64,000 bases of DNA from CAVPHV01 sp963704825 (GTDB taxonomy: Bacteria > Actinomycetota > Acidimicrobiia > Spongiisociales > UBA5794). Positions 1 to 9,312 of this stretch are shown piece after piece. How positions within the stretch are numbered: the first letter of the stretch is position 1; every line of letters starts with the position of its first letter. The notes below the pieces were generated by a model. It searched no databases and was not told the DNA's origin. It worked only from the letters and a program-made list of their open reading frames with translations. The position numbers and the translations under genes are program-made. The DNA lies in the NCBI GenBank assembly GCA_963704825.1, contig CAVPHV010000017.1:310001-374000 (forward strand). The letters run 5' to 3'.

Positions 1-2
1 TC

Positions 3-2126
3 AATCGTGCCCTGACTCGGGCCTACTTGGGGTTTCATGCCTCGGCCGAGGATGACTTGCTGGCGGCGCGGACCGCCTACGAAGGCTTGGATCAGCGTTT
101 GCGGGTGGCGCAGTGCACCCAGAATCTCGGGTGGCTGGCCGTACGCAAGGGAGATCTCCCGAAGGCGCTGCGCTACCTCGACGAGGCCGAAGAGCAGTTT
201 GATTCGTTTGCGGGCAACCCGGCCGAGGTCTGGGTTGACCGGGTCGAGGCGATGCTTCTGGCCCACCTCACCGACGATGCGGTGGAGCTTGCCGAACAGG
301 CCGCCGACAGCCTCGGATCCGGTGGACACGGCGCCGGCCACGCCGAGGCCCTCATCCGGGTCGCCCAGGCGGCGCTGCTTGCCGGACAACCGGAGCGCGC
401 CGCGGTATCCGCCCAAGAAGCCCGGCTCCGTTTTGACGAGCAGGATCGTCCCGGGTGGGCCGGGCACGCCGAGCTGCTCGTCCGCGAGGCGCGGTATGCG
501 GCCGGGGACGTGACCCCCAAGGACCTTGCCGCGGTGGAGCGCCTCGTAGGGCGGCTCGAGGCTGTCGGGCTTGCCACGGCGGCCGCCACCGCCCAGGTGC
601 TGGCAGCCCAGATTGCCTTGCGGCTCGGTGACACCGCGAGATGTCGACGGCTGTTGGACGCCGCCACCCACGAGCGCTCGAATGCCGCGGTCGATCTGCG
701 GGCTCGCATCTGGTTGGCCACCGCTCAACTTCGCCGGGCCGAGGGCGATCACCGTGGTGCGCTGGCGGCTGCCGGGGCCGGTCTCGACGTTGTCGATGAG
801 CATCAGGCCGGGCTGGGGGCAACCGAGACCCGCGTCCACGCTGCCGGCCACGCCCGACAGCTCGGGACACTTGGCGTGCAACTGGCCTGGGAATCGCAGC
901 GGCCGAGGCAGGCACTGCGCTGGATGGAGCGGACCCGGGCGGGTGCCCTGCGGTTCGCTCCGGTGACGCCACCCGACGACGCCGAGCTTGCCGGCGAGTT
1001 GGGTGAGTTGCGTGAGGTCGAGCGAGAGTTGCGAACCACGGCGCTATCGGGCGACACCGGCGATCTGGAGCAGCACCGGCAGCGGCTCGAACGCTCCATT
1101 CGCCGCCGCACCCGGAGGCTGCTCGGGACCGACACCCCCGGCGCCCAGGTTGACATCGCCACCATCGTGGACGTCCTCGGCGAGAAGCGCCTCGTCGAAT
1201 ACGACGCAGTTGGCGATCGGCTCGTTGCCGTGTCGGTTCACAGAGGCAGGGCGCAGCGTCATGATCTTGCATCTGCCGCAGAGACCATCGTGGCGCTCGA
1301 TCAGGTGCGGTTCGGACTTCGCCGGCTGGCGCGGCCGGGCGGCAGCGGCGCCTCGGGGCGAGCTGCCCGGGATATGGTCGACGATGCGGCGCAGCGACTC
1401 GACGACATTCTGTTGACCGCGATCGGAGGAGGTGACGAGGAACTCGTTGTGGTGCCCCCCGGTCGGCTGTATGCCGTTCCCTGGGGCCTGCTTCCGAGTT
1501 GCCTCGGGCGTCCCGTGAGCGTCGCGCCCTCGGCGGAGCTGTGGCTGCGGCGAGTCGATCAGACCCCGTCGACCGGCCGTTCGATCGTCGTGGGTGGGCC
1601 CCGATTGCCCGAAGCGGCCAATGAAGTGGCCGCCGTCGCCGAGGTGTATGCAGATGCGCAGCGCTTGGATGCGGTCTCGGGCTCGGTCGATGTGGTTCGG
1701 CATCATCTCGATGGTGCCGCCTTGGCACATCTGGTGTGCCACGGCCGGTTTCGTACCGACAACCCGCTCTTTTCGGCATTGGAGTTCGGCGACGGTTGGT
1801 TCACCGTGTACGAGTTCGAGCGGCTGTCATCTGCTCCTCAGACCGTGGTGCTCTCGGCGTGTGATGCGGGTCTGTCGGCGGAGCGACCCGGGAACGAGGT
1901 CATGGGGATCGTCGCCGGCTTGCTCGGTGCGGGAACCACCACGGTGATCGCCAGCATCGGTTTGGTCCCCGATGCCGCCTCGACCCGGCACCTGATGGTC
2001 GATTTCCACCAGCGGCTCGCCGCCGGGGCTTCGCCCGCCTATGCACTTTCGGGAGCGCAAACCGCGGCCATTTCCGCCGGTGACGACGCCGTGGCCGGCT
2101 CGTTTGTCTGCTTCGGCGCGGGGTAG
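3..2126 (+). CDS. TPR-CHAT domain protein (5'-truncated by window edge)
   Basis: The frame is open from base 3 with no stop, so the true start lies to the left; the TTG at 27 is only the first possible internal start. The N-terminal two-thirds is Ala/Leu/Arg-rich helical repeat typical of TPRs. The last ~250 residues are a CHAT domain, the caspase-like peptidase fold. The presumed catalytic His lies in a C-H-G motif (codon 1740-1742) and the Cys in S-A-C-D-A-G (codon 1860-1862), so both catalytic residues are kept. CHAT proteins are regulated proteases in several bacterial signalling and defence systems; the target here is unknown. An ECF-type sigma factor gene follows 83 nt downstream on the same strand, suggesting a shared pathway. 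Confidence 0.88.
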   Translation, partial: NRALTRAYLGFHASAEDDLLAARTAYEGLDQRLRVAQCTQNLGWLAVRKGDLPKALRYLDEAEEQFDSFAGNPAEVWVDRVEAMLLAHLTDDAVELAEQAADSLGSGGHGAGHAEALIRVAQAALLAGQPERAAVSAQEARLRFDEQDRPGWAGHAELLVREARYAAGDVTPKDLAAVERLVGRLEAVGLATAAATAQVLAAQIALRLGDTARCRRLLDAATHERSNAAVDLRARIWLATAQLRRAEGDHRGALAAAGAGLDVVDEHQAGLGATETRVHAAGHARQLGTLGVQLAWESQRPRQALRWMERTRAGALRFAPVTPPDDAELAGELGELREVERELRTTALSGDTGDLEQHRQRLERSIRRRTRRLLGTDTPGAQVDIATIVDVLGEKRLVEYDAVGDRLVAVSVHRGRAQRHDLASAAETIVALDQVRFGLRRLARPGGSGASGRAARDMVDDAAQRLDDILLTAIGGGDEELVVVPPGRLYAVPWGLLPSCLGRPVSVAPSAELWLRRVDQTPSTGRSIVVGGPRLPEAANEVAAVAEVYADAQRLDAVSGSVDVVRHHLDGAALAHLVCHGRFRTDNPLFSALEFGDGWFTVYEFERLSSAPQTVVLSACDAGLSAERPGNEVMGIVAGLLGAGTTTVIASIGLVPDAASTRHLMVDFHQRLAAGASPAYALSGAQTAAISAGDDAVAGSFVCFGAG

Positions 2127-2209
2127 GGGCTCCCGTCTGCCGCACAAACCCGTATCACGCTCCCCGCTGGCGCATCGGTATCGGTGGAAGCAAGAGAGGG
2201 CAGCCGTGT

Positions 2210-2848
2210 ATGTCTACGAGAACCGACGAGGTGGAAGCGGAGCGACGATGGGTAAGGTCTCAATTGATGACCGAACGTTCCATTGCCGATCTGCTCGCTG
2301 CTGTTGTGCAGGGGGACCACACCGCGTTCGACGAGATCGTCGATCGTTATGTGCGTCTGGTGTGGTCGGTGATTCGCAGCTTCCGGCTCGACGGAGAAAC
2401 AGCCAAAGATGTCAGCCAAACCGTGTGGACACGTCTCTACGTGCATTGCGGCAAGATCCGGCAGCCAGAACGGCTCGCCGGCTGGCTGAGTACCACGGCC
2501 AAGAACGAGTGCGTGCGGGTGTTGCGGGAGCAACGTCGCCAGATGCCGACCGACATGACCGACGAATGGGCACTGGGGTCGACTCCGGCTTCGGACGAAT
2601 CGATTGTGGCGGACGAGACGCGCCGCGAGTTGTTGGAAGCGTTTGCCGAGCTGTCTGCGGACTGTCAGCAATTGCTCCGACTGCTCACTGCGGACGACGA
2701 TCTCGACTACGCGGCGATCGCAGAGATCATCGACAGGCCGATCGGAAGCATCGGGCCCACCAGGGCGCGGTGTCTGGACCGGCTGCGGAGGATCATGGCG
2801 CGTCGAGCGCCGACCGGAGACGAAGTCATGGACTCGCAGGAAGACTGA
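2210..2848 (+). CDS. ECF-like sigma-70 family RNA polymerase sigma factor
   Basis: A 212-residue protein with sigma region 2 at about residues 36-80 (D-H-T-A-F-D-E-I-V-D-R-Y, then the D-V-S-Q-T-V-W stretch) and a region 4 helix-turn-helix near 140-197 (Y-A-A-I-A-E-I-I followed by a recognition helix). There is no region 1.1 or 3, as in group IV sigma factors. It should direct RNA polymerase to a dedicated promoter set. The ATG at 2210 has a purine-rich stretch (AGAGAGG) about 10 nt upstream; an internal ATG at 2267 is possible. No transmembrane anti-sigma factor is next to it. Instead it sits between a TPR-CHAT gene and a small soluble protein gene only 10 nt downstream. Confidence 0.9.
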   Translation: MSTRTDEVEAERRWVRSQLMTERSIADLLAAVVQGDHTAFDEIVDRYVRLVWSVIRSFRLDGETAKDVSQTVWTRLYVHCGKIRQPERLAGWLSTTAKNECVRVLREQRRQMPTDMTDEWALGSTPASDESIVADETRRELLEAFAELSADCQQLLRLLTADDDLDYAAIAEIIDRPIGSIGPTRARCLDRLRRIMARRAPTGDEVMDSQED

Positions 2849-2858
2849 GGAACAGATC

Positions 2859-3335
2859 GTGACGAATCCAAAAGAGTGGAACGACGAGCAACTGCTCAGT
2901 CGGCTCGGGGTGGTTCTCGACGCCGCCGACCCGGTGCCGCCCGAGGTGGTGGCCGCGGCGAAGTCTGTCGTGCCACGTCTCGAACTCGAGTTCGACGTCG
3001 ACGCGATCATGGCTGAGGTCGTCTTTGATTCCGCCTCTGGCGAACTGGTTGGAGTGCGGGGCACCCAGGAGGCGACCCGAGAACTGACGCTGAGTGCTCC
3101 CGGGGTGGAGATCGAACTGGTGGTGCTGTCCGACGGCGCTCGTCGGCTCGTCGGGCAACTCGTGCCGCCCCAAACGGGGACGATCGAGCTCACCAGTGGT
3201 GATGAGGTGTCCACTGCGCAGGCCGATGACTTGGGCCGCTTCACCTTCCAAGAGGTGCCGGAGGGTCCGATCCGTCTGAGTTGCCGACTTGATGCGGGTG
3301 GTCAGGTCGTGCAAACCAACTGGCTCGTGATCTGA
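2859..3335 (+). CDS. Small protein with carboxypeptidase-regulatory-like C-terminus, linked to sigma factor
   Basis: A 158-residue acidic soluble protein. The GTG start at 2859 is chosen because a GAGG ribosome site lies just upstream and the gene then follows the sigma factor by 10 nt; the frame stays open further upstream only as overlap with that gene. There is no signal peptide or membrane segment. The N-terminal ~50 residues are helical. The rest is beta-rich and ends in a pattern like carboxypeptidase-regulatory or Cna-B-type folds (L-G-R-F-T-F-Q-E-V-P then G-P-I-R-L). Proteins of this type often accompany sigma/CHAT gene sets in actinobacteria (family knowledge). A role as sigma partner or CHAT substrate is inference. 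Confidence 0.75.
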   Translation: MTNPKEWNDEQLLSRLGVVLDAADPVPPEVVAAAKSVVPRLELEFDVDAIMAEVVFDSASGELVGVRGTQEATRELTLSAPGVEIELVVLSDGARRLVGQLVPPQTGTIELTSGDEVSTAQADDLGRFTFQEVPEGPIRLSCRLDAGGQVVQTNWLVI

Positions 3336-3365
3336 CCGCAAGGTTGCAGCTGCTCCGCAGGCGTT

Positions 3366-5045
3366 CTACATCTTGGCCTGTTCGGTCTCCGTGACCGCCA
3401 CCCGGCCGATTCGCTTGGTGAAGTAGTAGATCCGCTTCAGGTTGGCGATCACATCCATCTCGAGTCGGTAGTTGGCGACCCGGCTCGGCTCGTCGGCCAT
3501 CAGCCGTTCTGCCTGGTGAAGGATGGCGTCCTGTTCCATCTGGTTGATGGTTGTTTTCATCTTGGCGACCCGGTGGGCGGCATCCTCGTCCTTCTGGGTC
3601 AGGGCCACCAGTGCGAGGTCATACGCCCGGTAGACAGCAGAATGGAATTCGTCGAGGACTCTCATGGTCATCGGGCTGACTTCGAGCATCGCGTCGAGCC
3701 GCTCCCGCCCGAGGGCTACCAAGTTTGTCTCGATGATGTCGCCGATTGCCTCGAGGTCGTTGGTGGCTTCCATCAGGTCCATCATCTCCGCCGAGGATTC
3801 TTCGCTGAGGCGCGCTTGGCCGATCTGCCCGAGGTACATCAGGATGTGACCATGGAGTCCGTCGACCTCGTCGTCGGCGGCCTCGATGTCGGCGAGGTCG
3901 TCGATATCTCCGTCGATGATGGCGGGCAGGACCTCGTTGAGCATGACGCGGACCCGCGATGCCATGCGCAGCAACTCCATCCTGGCGCGTGACAGTGCCA
4001 GCGAAGGGGTGCGGAGCAGGTCGTCATCCAGGTAGCGCGGCTCGATGACCCCGGCATCAGGCCGGTCGGGCATGAGCCACACAACGAATCTGGCGAACTG
4101 ATTGGTGAACGGCAGGAAGATCAACGCGTTGATCACGTTGAACGTGGTGTGGGCGTTGGCGATCTCGCGCGGGGTGCCTCCACCTAGGCCACCGATGAAG
4201 TTGGTGAGCACGCCGATCAGAGGGAGCCAGACCAGGACGCCGACCACGTTGAAGATGAGGTGGGCGACGGCGGCCCGTTGGGCGTCGCGGGGCTTGCCGA
4301 TGGCGGCGAGCAACGCGGTGATCGAGGTGCCGATGTTGGCGCCCAGCACGAGAGCGACACCGGCGTCGAGCGTGATCAGGCCCTGGCCGGCGAGCACGAT
4401 CACGACGCCCGTGGTGGCCGATGACGATTGGACCAGGGCGGTGAACATGGCGCCGACCAGGATGCCGAGGAAGGGGTTCTCCAGGGCGGCCATCAGATCG
4501 ATGAAGGCGTCGTAGCTGCGCAGCGGCTCCATCGCCGAACCCATGACCACCATTCCGAAGAAGACCAGGCCGAGGCCCATCACCGCGGCCCCCTGGGCGC
4601 GGCGCTTCTCCTTCTTGGGGATGACCGTCATGGCGAAGCCGGCTGCCACCAGCACCAACGCCCACCGGGTGACGTTGAAGGCGATGATCTGCGCCGTGAT
4701 CGTTGTGCCGATGTTGGCGCCGAGGATGACCGGGATCGACTGAACGAACGTCATCAGTCCGGCTGAGATGAAGCCGACGACCAACACTGTCGTAACCGAC
4801 GACGACTGGACGACCGCGGTGATCCCGGCGCCGGTTAGCAGGCCCGTGATGCGATGAGAGGTCAGCTTCTCGAGGATGCGGCGCAGCCGGTCGCCGGCCA
4901 CCACCCGTAGCGACTCGGTCATGCGGTCCATGCCGAGGAGGAACAACGCCAACCCGCCCAGCAGCCCGACGATGAGGTCGAACCAGTCGATGTCGGCCGA
5001 CGTTTCGGTCACGACCTCGGCGGTGGCGAAGATCAGTGACGTCAC
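3366..5045 (-). CDS. Na+/phosphate cotransporter with C-terminal PhoU domain
   Basis: A 559-residue NptA/YjbB-type transporter. Two inverted Na/Pi-cotransport repeats carry the family Q-S-S-S motifs (residues 80-83 and 206-209), each followed by G-A-N-I-G-T (109-114 and 235-240). Eight or so hydrophobic segments fill residues 22-325. From about 345 to the end is a soluble four-helix PhoU-like domain with E-A-N-D-L-E-A-I-G-D-I. It should import phosphate with Na+ across the inner membrane, with the PhoU domain probably regulatory. It is the last gene of a minus-strand group with a separate PhoU protein (5197-5871) and a second Na/Pi transporter (5884-7023). Confidence 0.92.
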   Translation of the reverse strand: MTSLIFATAEVVTETSADIDWFDLIVGLLGGLALFLLGMDRMTESLRVVAGDRLRRILEKLTSHRITGLLTGAGITAVVQSSSVTTVLVVGFISAGLMTFVQSIPVILGANIGTTITAQIIAFNVTRWALVLVAAGFAMTVIPKKEKRRAQGAAVMGLGLVFFGMVVMGSAMEPLRSYDAFIDLMAALENPFLGILVGAMFTALVQSSSATTGVVIVLAGQGLITLDAGVALVLGANIGTSITALLAAIGKPRDAQRAAVAHLIFNVVGVLVWLPLIGVLTNFIGGLGGGTPREIANAHTTFNVINALIFLPFTNQFARFVVWLMPDRPDAGVIEPRYLDDDLLRTPSLALSRARMELLRMASRVRVMLNEVLPAIIDGDIDDLADIEAADDEVDGLHGHILMYLGQIGQARLSEESSAEMMDLMEATNDLEAIGDIIETNLVALGRERLDAMLEVSPMTMRVLDEFHSAVYRAYDLALVALTQKDEDAAHRVAKMKTTINQMEQDAILHQAERLMADEPSRVANYRLEMDVIANLKRIYYFTKRIGRVAVTETEQAKM

Positions 5046-5196
5046 GTCATCTGTCTCTCTGGTGGGCGCGGGCAGGCTGGGGCGGCCTCGATCACGGGTT
5101 CACTCTCAGTTGTAGCGTCGTGGATGCGAGCTTGGCAGGCTCATCTGGCCGTCTCAACCATACCGATTGACCTGGACCCGGCGCGGATGCCGGGGG

Positions 5197-5871
5197 TCAG
5201 CCCCGATCGTCCCGGGCTTCGTCGTAGTAGTCGAGCCGGTCGATCGGCATCACCAGCGAGGTCAGCAGGTTCATGACGTGTGCGGTGATCCGCTTGAGGA
5301 ATCGGTAGTAGAGCGTCCGGGCGACGGCGTCAGAGGCCGGACCCTGCGACTCGTAGGCGGCTCGCACATGGTCGTCGTAGTCGTCGAGGAAGCCGTCGGC
5401 CTTGTCGATCAGTTGCTGGGCCCTTGCGGAATCCGACCGCTCGAACGCATCCGCCGCGTCCTCGAGCAGCCGATGGACGTTCTCGCAGTACCCCTCCAAC
5501 TCAGCTCGGTCCGGCGCCACCTCGAAGTTGACTCCGAACTTCGCCAGGTCGTACAAGTTCTTGGCGTAGTCGCCGATCCGTTCGGCGTCCTTGACCACGC
5601 TCATGTAGGCCAGCACCAGCGGTAGATCCACATCTCCCTGGACGGAGGCGTGCAACATCAAGGTACGGCGGACATCCTGTTGGGCTTGGTTGATGCCGCG
5701 ATCCGTTTGCTTCACCTCCCGCTTGGTTTCCTTGGACTTGCCCCCACCAAAAACGGCCGCCATCGAGGTGTCGAACACCGTCTGGGCGTCGCGGACCATC
5801 CGTACGATCTGCGCCTCGACGCTGTTCATGGCGTTGGCGTCGGAACCGCTCTTGAAGAAGTCAAAGACCAT
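5197..5871 (-). CDS. phoU: PhoU-family phosphate regulator
   Basis: A 224-residue all-helical soluble protein with the PhoU signature E-R-I-G-D-Y-A-K-N in the first half (about residues 96-104) and a second degenerate repeat after residue 130. PhoU proteins bind metal clusters and modulate phosphate uptake and signalling. Here the gene lies between two Na/Pi cotransporter genes, 12 nt downstream of one, rather than beside pstSCAB. Control of the Na+-driven uptake route is therefore more likely than control of an ABC route, by inference. The ATG start at 5871 follows an AGGGAGG-like site. Confidence 0.88.
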   Translation of the reverse strand: MVFDFFKSGSDANAMNSVEAQIVRMVRDAQTVFDTSMAAVFGGGKSKETKREVKQTDRGINQAQQDVRRTLMLHASVQGDVDLPLVLAYMSVVKDAERIGDYAKNLYDLAKFGVNFEVAPDRAELEGYCENVHRLLEDAADAFERSDSARAQQLIDKADGFLDDYDDHVRAAYESQGPASDAVARTLYYRFLKRITAHVMNLLTSLVMPIDRLDYYDEARDDRG

Positions 5872-5883
5872 GTTGTTCCTCCC

Positions 5884-7023
5884 TTAACTCAGAACCACGA
5901 TACCGACGACGGGCAGGACGATGAAGAAGCCCACGACGTAGGCGATGGCAGCCCCCGTGTGTTTCACCGCCAGATCGCCCAGCTTCGACGCCAGCGCCAC
6001 CGGGATGTATCGAATCCGTTTCCACGGATACAGGATGGTGATGGCCACCACATTGAAGAGTGTGTGGGTCACCGCAATGGTGAGCCCGGCGACGGTTCCC
6101 GCCGCCATGGCGGCCAGGAGCGCCGTCACCGTAGTGCCGACGTTCGCTCCGAGCGTGATCGGGTAGGCGTTGCGGACCAGCAGGATGCCCGAAGCCACGA
6201 GTGGGATCAGCACCGAGGTGGTGATGCTGGACGACTGGACCGCTACGGTCACGATCATGCCGACCACCATCCCGATGAGGCCGCTCTTGGCCAGGACGGC
6301 ATTGAGTGATCGCTCGATGCGGGTGGCAACCAGCACCTTCATGTTCTTGGTGATGAACGTGAGGGTCAGGAAGATCAGCGCGATGCCGACAACGATGCCG
6401 ATCACTGCGAGTGCGGTGTCGTTGCTGACCACGGTGCCGTAGCCATTCTCGAAGAGGCCGGCTCCCCATTTCACGGCGCCCTTGATCGGACTCTCGAAGG
6501 TGAGTCCCTCGCCGCCTGCGATGAAAGTGGCAATCGAGGCCGCCCATTCTGAGAGGAAGTGAGTGGCCAGCTCGAGCGGAAGGAGAATGGCGACCGCCAT
6601 CACATTGAAGAAGTCGTGCATCGTTGCGGCCGTGAACGCCAGTCGGAACTCGTCACTGCGCCGTACCGAGCCCAAGGCAACGATGGTGTTGGTGACCGTG
6701 GTGCCGATGTTGGCGCCCATGATCATCGGCACCGCTGCGGGAACGTCGATGACGCCGGCTGCTACGAGGCCGACGATGGTCGATGTGGTGACCGAAGATG
6801 ACTGGACCAGGACCGTGGCGAGGATGCCGACGAACAGTCCGCTCAACGGGTTGGAGACGCTGTCGAAGAGGGCATCGGTGAATTCGCTGCCGAGTCCTTT
6901 GATGCCGCCTTCGAGCAGCTTCACCCCGACCAGAAAGAGGTAGAGAAGGGCGATGACCAGGACGGCCCGCAACCACGTCGGCATCGTCTGCCTGGTCCTG
7001 ACTACAGCCGGGGCATCGGTCAC
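5884..7023 (-). CDS. Na+/phosphate cotransporter family protein (no PhoU domain)
   Basis: About 379 residues, with paired Q-S-S-S motifs, each followed by a G-A-N-[IV]-G-T-T motif as in NptA. It lacks the C-terminal PhoU domain of its neighbour at 3366-5045, and a stand-alone phoU follows 12 nt downstream. It is the first gene of the three-gene phosphate group. The start is uncertain: GTG at 7023 (AGGA 12 nt upstream) and ATG at 6984 (just before the first membrane helix) are both reasonable, and a TTG at 7083 would add an unlikely N-terminus. The two transporters share motifs but are clearly different sequences, so they may differ in affinity or regulation. Confidence 0.88.
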   Translation of the reverse strand: MTDAPAVVRTRQTMPTWLRAVLVIALLYLFLVGVKLLEGGIKGLGSEFTDALFDSVSNPLSGLFVGILATVLVQSSSVTTSTIVGLVAAGVIDVPAAVPMIMGANIGTTVTNTIVALGSVRRSDEFRLAFTAATMHDFFNVMAVAILLPLELATHFLSEWAASIATFIAGGEGLTFESPIKGAVKWGAGLFENGYGTVVSNDTALAVIGIVVGIALIFLTLTFITKNMKVLVATRIERSLNAVLAKSGLIGMVVGMIVTVAVQSSSITTSVLIPLVASGILLVRNAYPITLGANVGTTVTALLAAMAAGTVAGLTIAVTHTLFNVVAITILYPWKRIRYIPVALASKLGDLAVKHTGAAIAYVVGFFIVLPVVGIVVLS

Positions 7024-7110
7024 TGGGCTTCGCGATCCTGGTCTTGTCACGGCATGTTCGCAGGGCGCTGAGCTACACCGCAAAACGCGCTGCGTGGTGG
7101 TGACCGGTCG

Positions 7111-8052
7111 TCAGCTTCCGGTGGCAGGCAGCGGCGTGCGGCGCCCGCCCCGGCCGACCAGGATCACGCCGGCCACGGCCAGTGCGCCACCGACCACGAT
7201 GGCGGTGGTGATGACCTCGTCGAGGATCAGCGCTCCGCCGACCACTCCGACGAGCGGGGCGAGATAGCCGGTGAGGGCGACGTTGGCTGCGGTGGTGTGG
7301 GCGCTGGCGTAGAGGGTGGCGACAAAGGGCAGCAGTGTGCTTCCCAGTGCGAGGAAGATGAGGATCTGCCAGGCGGTGGCGTTGAGCCCGGGCAAGTCGA
7401 TGCCCCTCACGAAGAGTCCTCCCACCACGGCCACGGTTGCTCCCGAGACGAACATCGGGACTGCCAAGGTCGCCGTGTCGTGGCGCGGCGAGTAGCGGCG
7501 GGCCAGGATGCCGCTCAGCGAGCCGAAGGCCACGCCGGCCAGGGCGAGGCTGCCGCCGATCACCGTGTTGCCCGAGCCGTCGGCGATGCCGCTTTCGCCG
7601 GAGGCGATCAGCAGGGTGGTGCCGGCGAGACCCAGGACAAAGCCGGCCACCTGTATGGGCCGCAGCCGCTCGTTGAGGATCACATGGGCCAGCGCCGCCG
7701 TCACGACCGGGATCAAGGTGATGATGAGGCCCTCGACTCCGGCCGAGATGTAGTTGAGGGAGGCGATGAAGAAGATCGGAGCGAGTCCGATGCGGGGGAT
7801 GCCGATCAGTGCCCCGTCCCGCCAGGCGCGGCGATCGACCTTGCGGCCCTTGATCACAGCGAAGGCGACGATGGCAATGGTGGCGATCCCGGAACGAACC
7901 ACCACGACGGTGAAGGTCGACGCTCCCTCAGAAAACGCAGCCCGGGTACCGACGCCGGCGAGACCCCATCCCAGGGAGGCGGCGAGCAATGTGACGAGGA
8001 CGCGGACGTTCACCGGCAAGACGCTACTCCGGCTGGAATGCCTGCCGGCCAT
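7111..8052 (-). CDS. EamA/DMT-family transporter
   Basis: About 300-313 residues with ten hydrophobic segments in two five-helix repeats, the drug/metabolite transporter fold. The second repeat starts near I-G-G-S-L-A-L-A-G-V-A-F-G. Members export amino acids, metabolites or drugs; the substrate cannot be told from sequence. Start choice: ATG at 8052 has no clear ribosome site, while GTG at 8013 puts the first helix close to the N-terminus and has GGAG 13 nt upstream. The short gap to the upstream gene (8116-9312) would allow co-transcription, but function need not be shared. Confidence 0.87.
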   Translation of the reverse strand: MAGRHSSRSSVLPVNVRVLVTLLAASLGWGLAGVGTRAAFSEGASTFTVVVVRSGIATIAIVAFAVIKGRKVDRRAWRDGALIGIPRIGLAPIFFIASLNYISAGVEGLIITLIPVVTAALAHVILNERLRPIQVAGFVLGLAGTTLLIASGESGIADGSGNTVIGGSLALAGVAFGSLSGILARRYSPRHDTATLAVPMFVSGATVAVVGGLFVRGIDLPGLNATAWQILIFLALGSTLLPFVATLYASAHTTAANVALTGYLAPLVGVVGGALILDEVITTAIVVGGALAVAGVILVGRGGRRTPLPATGS

Positions 8053-8115
8053 CGGCGAAACGCTACCGCGACCCCAGTGTCCGTCGCCCATTGGCCAAAC
8101 GGCGTTGCGGCCGGA

Positions 8116-9312
8116 TCAACTGCCCGCCACTGCGGCGAGATAGTCGCGCAGCCACTCGTCTTCGATGTCGCCGAAGCGGTCCTCGACCCCGGGGAGCACC
8201 CAGAGGTGCATCATTTCGTTCGTGATCGGCACCGTGATCGACCCAGCAGGGCAGAACCCGTAGGGCGAGGTCAGTCCGGCGATCGCCGGCGGCGTGAGCG
8301 AGAAGCACACGTGATCGTGGGCGTGCCAGACCGTGAGCGGCCCGCCAACCGCCGGTCCCGACTCTCCGATACCCCCCGTCTCGAACATGGCGCCGAGCAG
8401 CACCGGCGTGCCGTCGTCGGCCACCGCGTAGACCAAGGTCTCGGGCCGTGCCGGGTCGAGGACGACATTGTCGGCTTTGTACGCCGCGTTCTCGGCGTGG
8501 AAGCTGAGCCCGTACATGCTGTCGATGTTGTAGCCGGCCGCGGCGGCGACCTCAGGATCGGAAAACTCGGCAATGGCCGCCGCGGTGGCGGCATACAACT
8601 CGTCGGCCGCCTGCTGCTCATGCGCAGTCGGCTCACGATCGACGCCGGAGCGGAGGAGGACGCCGGGGGGCGGCACCTCGCCGAGGTGATGGCCGCCACC
8701 GGACGAGAAGGCCCCGCCCCAGGCGGCAACGCCGAGAAACACCATCACCGTCACGGTGGCGGTCGAGGCCCAAAACCGCCGCAGTGGACGGTCCGAAGCC
8801 GGAGTCATAGCAATGACCAGGGCGGCGACTTCGATCAGCTTGGTGAGTAGGCCGAGTTGGTCGGGTGGCTCGCCCCCGAGCAACGTGAAGGCGTAGCCGA
8901 GGATCGAGGCGGTCAGGATCAGCCGGGCCCACCGTCGCCATGGCTTGCCATCCAGCAGCCTCCACGTCAGCCAGAACATGAGGACGGCATCGGCGAGATA
9001 GAGCACGCTGTAGCCGGAGGGTTCGTGACCGAGCACCAATCCGGCGTGAATGGCGCCGGAGGCGCCCAACAGCCAGGCGAGCATCCGTTGGGTGGGGGGC
9101 AGCGAGCGGTAGGCATCCGTCCAGCGCACTGCGGCGGGTCGACCTGAACGGGCCAACCGCCCCAGCACCCAGGTCCCTGCCAGGAACAGCAGCAGAGCAA
9201 TGAGCGCAACGTTGTGCTCGGAGATGACGGTGTACATGGGGCTGCCGACGTAGCCGTCGATGACTTCGGACGTGTTCGGCACGCCATCGGTGTGGAAAGC
9301 GAGCACACTCAC
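8116..9312 (-). CDS. Unknown membrane protein with extracytoplasmic His-rich C-terminal domain
   Basis: A 398-residue protein. The GTG start at 9312 overlaps the TGA of the upstream gene by four bases, which decides the start and implies translational coupling. Residues ~30-215 hold five or six hydrophobic helices. The C-terminal ~190 residues form a soluble domain with W-H-A-H-D-H-V-C-F-S and M-M-H-L-W-V, which looks like a metal-binding His/Cys cluster but is not assigned. I do not recognise a named family. The context is a two-component system upstream on the same strand, so it may be a regulated envelope protein. A longer reading through 9810 in the same frame is not used because it would swallow the coupled gene. 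Confidence 0.75.
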   Translation of the reverse strand: MSVLAFHTDGVPNTSEVIDGYVGSPMYTVISEHNVALIALLLFLAGTWVLGRLARSGRPAAVRWTDAYRSLPPTQRMLAWLLGASGAIHAGLVLGHEPSGYSVLYLADAVLMFWLTWRLLDGKPWRRWARLILTASILGYAFTLLGGEPPDQLGLLTKLIEVAALVIAMTPASDRPLRRFWASTATVTVMVFLGVAAWGGAFSSGGGHHLGEVPPPGVLLRSGVDREPTAHEQQAADELYAATAAAIAEFSDPEVAAAAGYNIDSMYGLSFHAENAAYKADNVVLDPARPETLVYAVADDGTPVLLGAMFETGGIGESGPAVGGPLTVWHAHDHVCFSLTPPAIAGLTSPYGFCPAGSITVPITNEMMHLWVLPGVEDRFGDIEDEWLRDYLAAVAGS

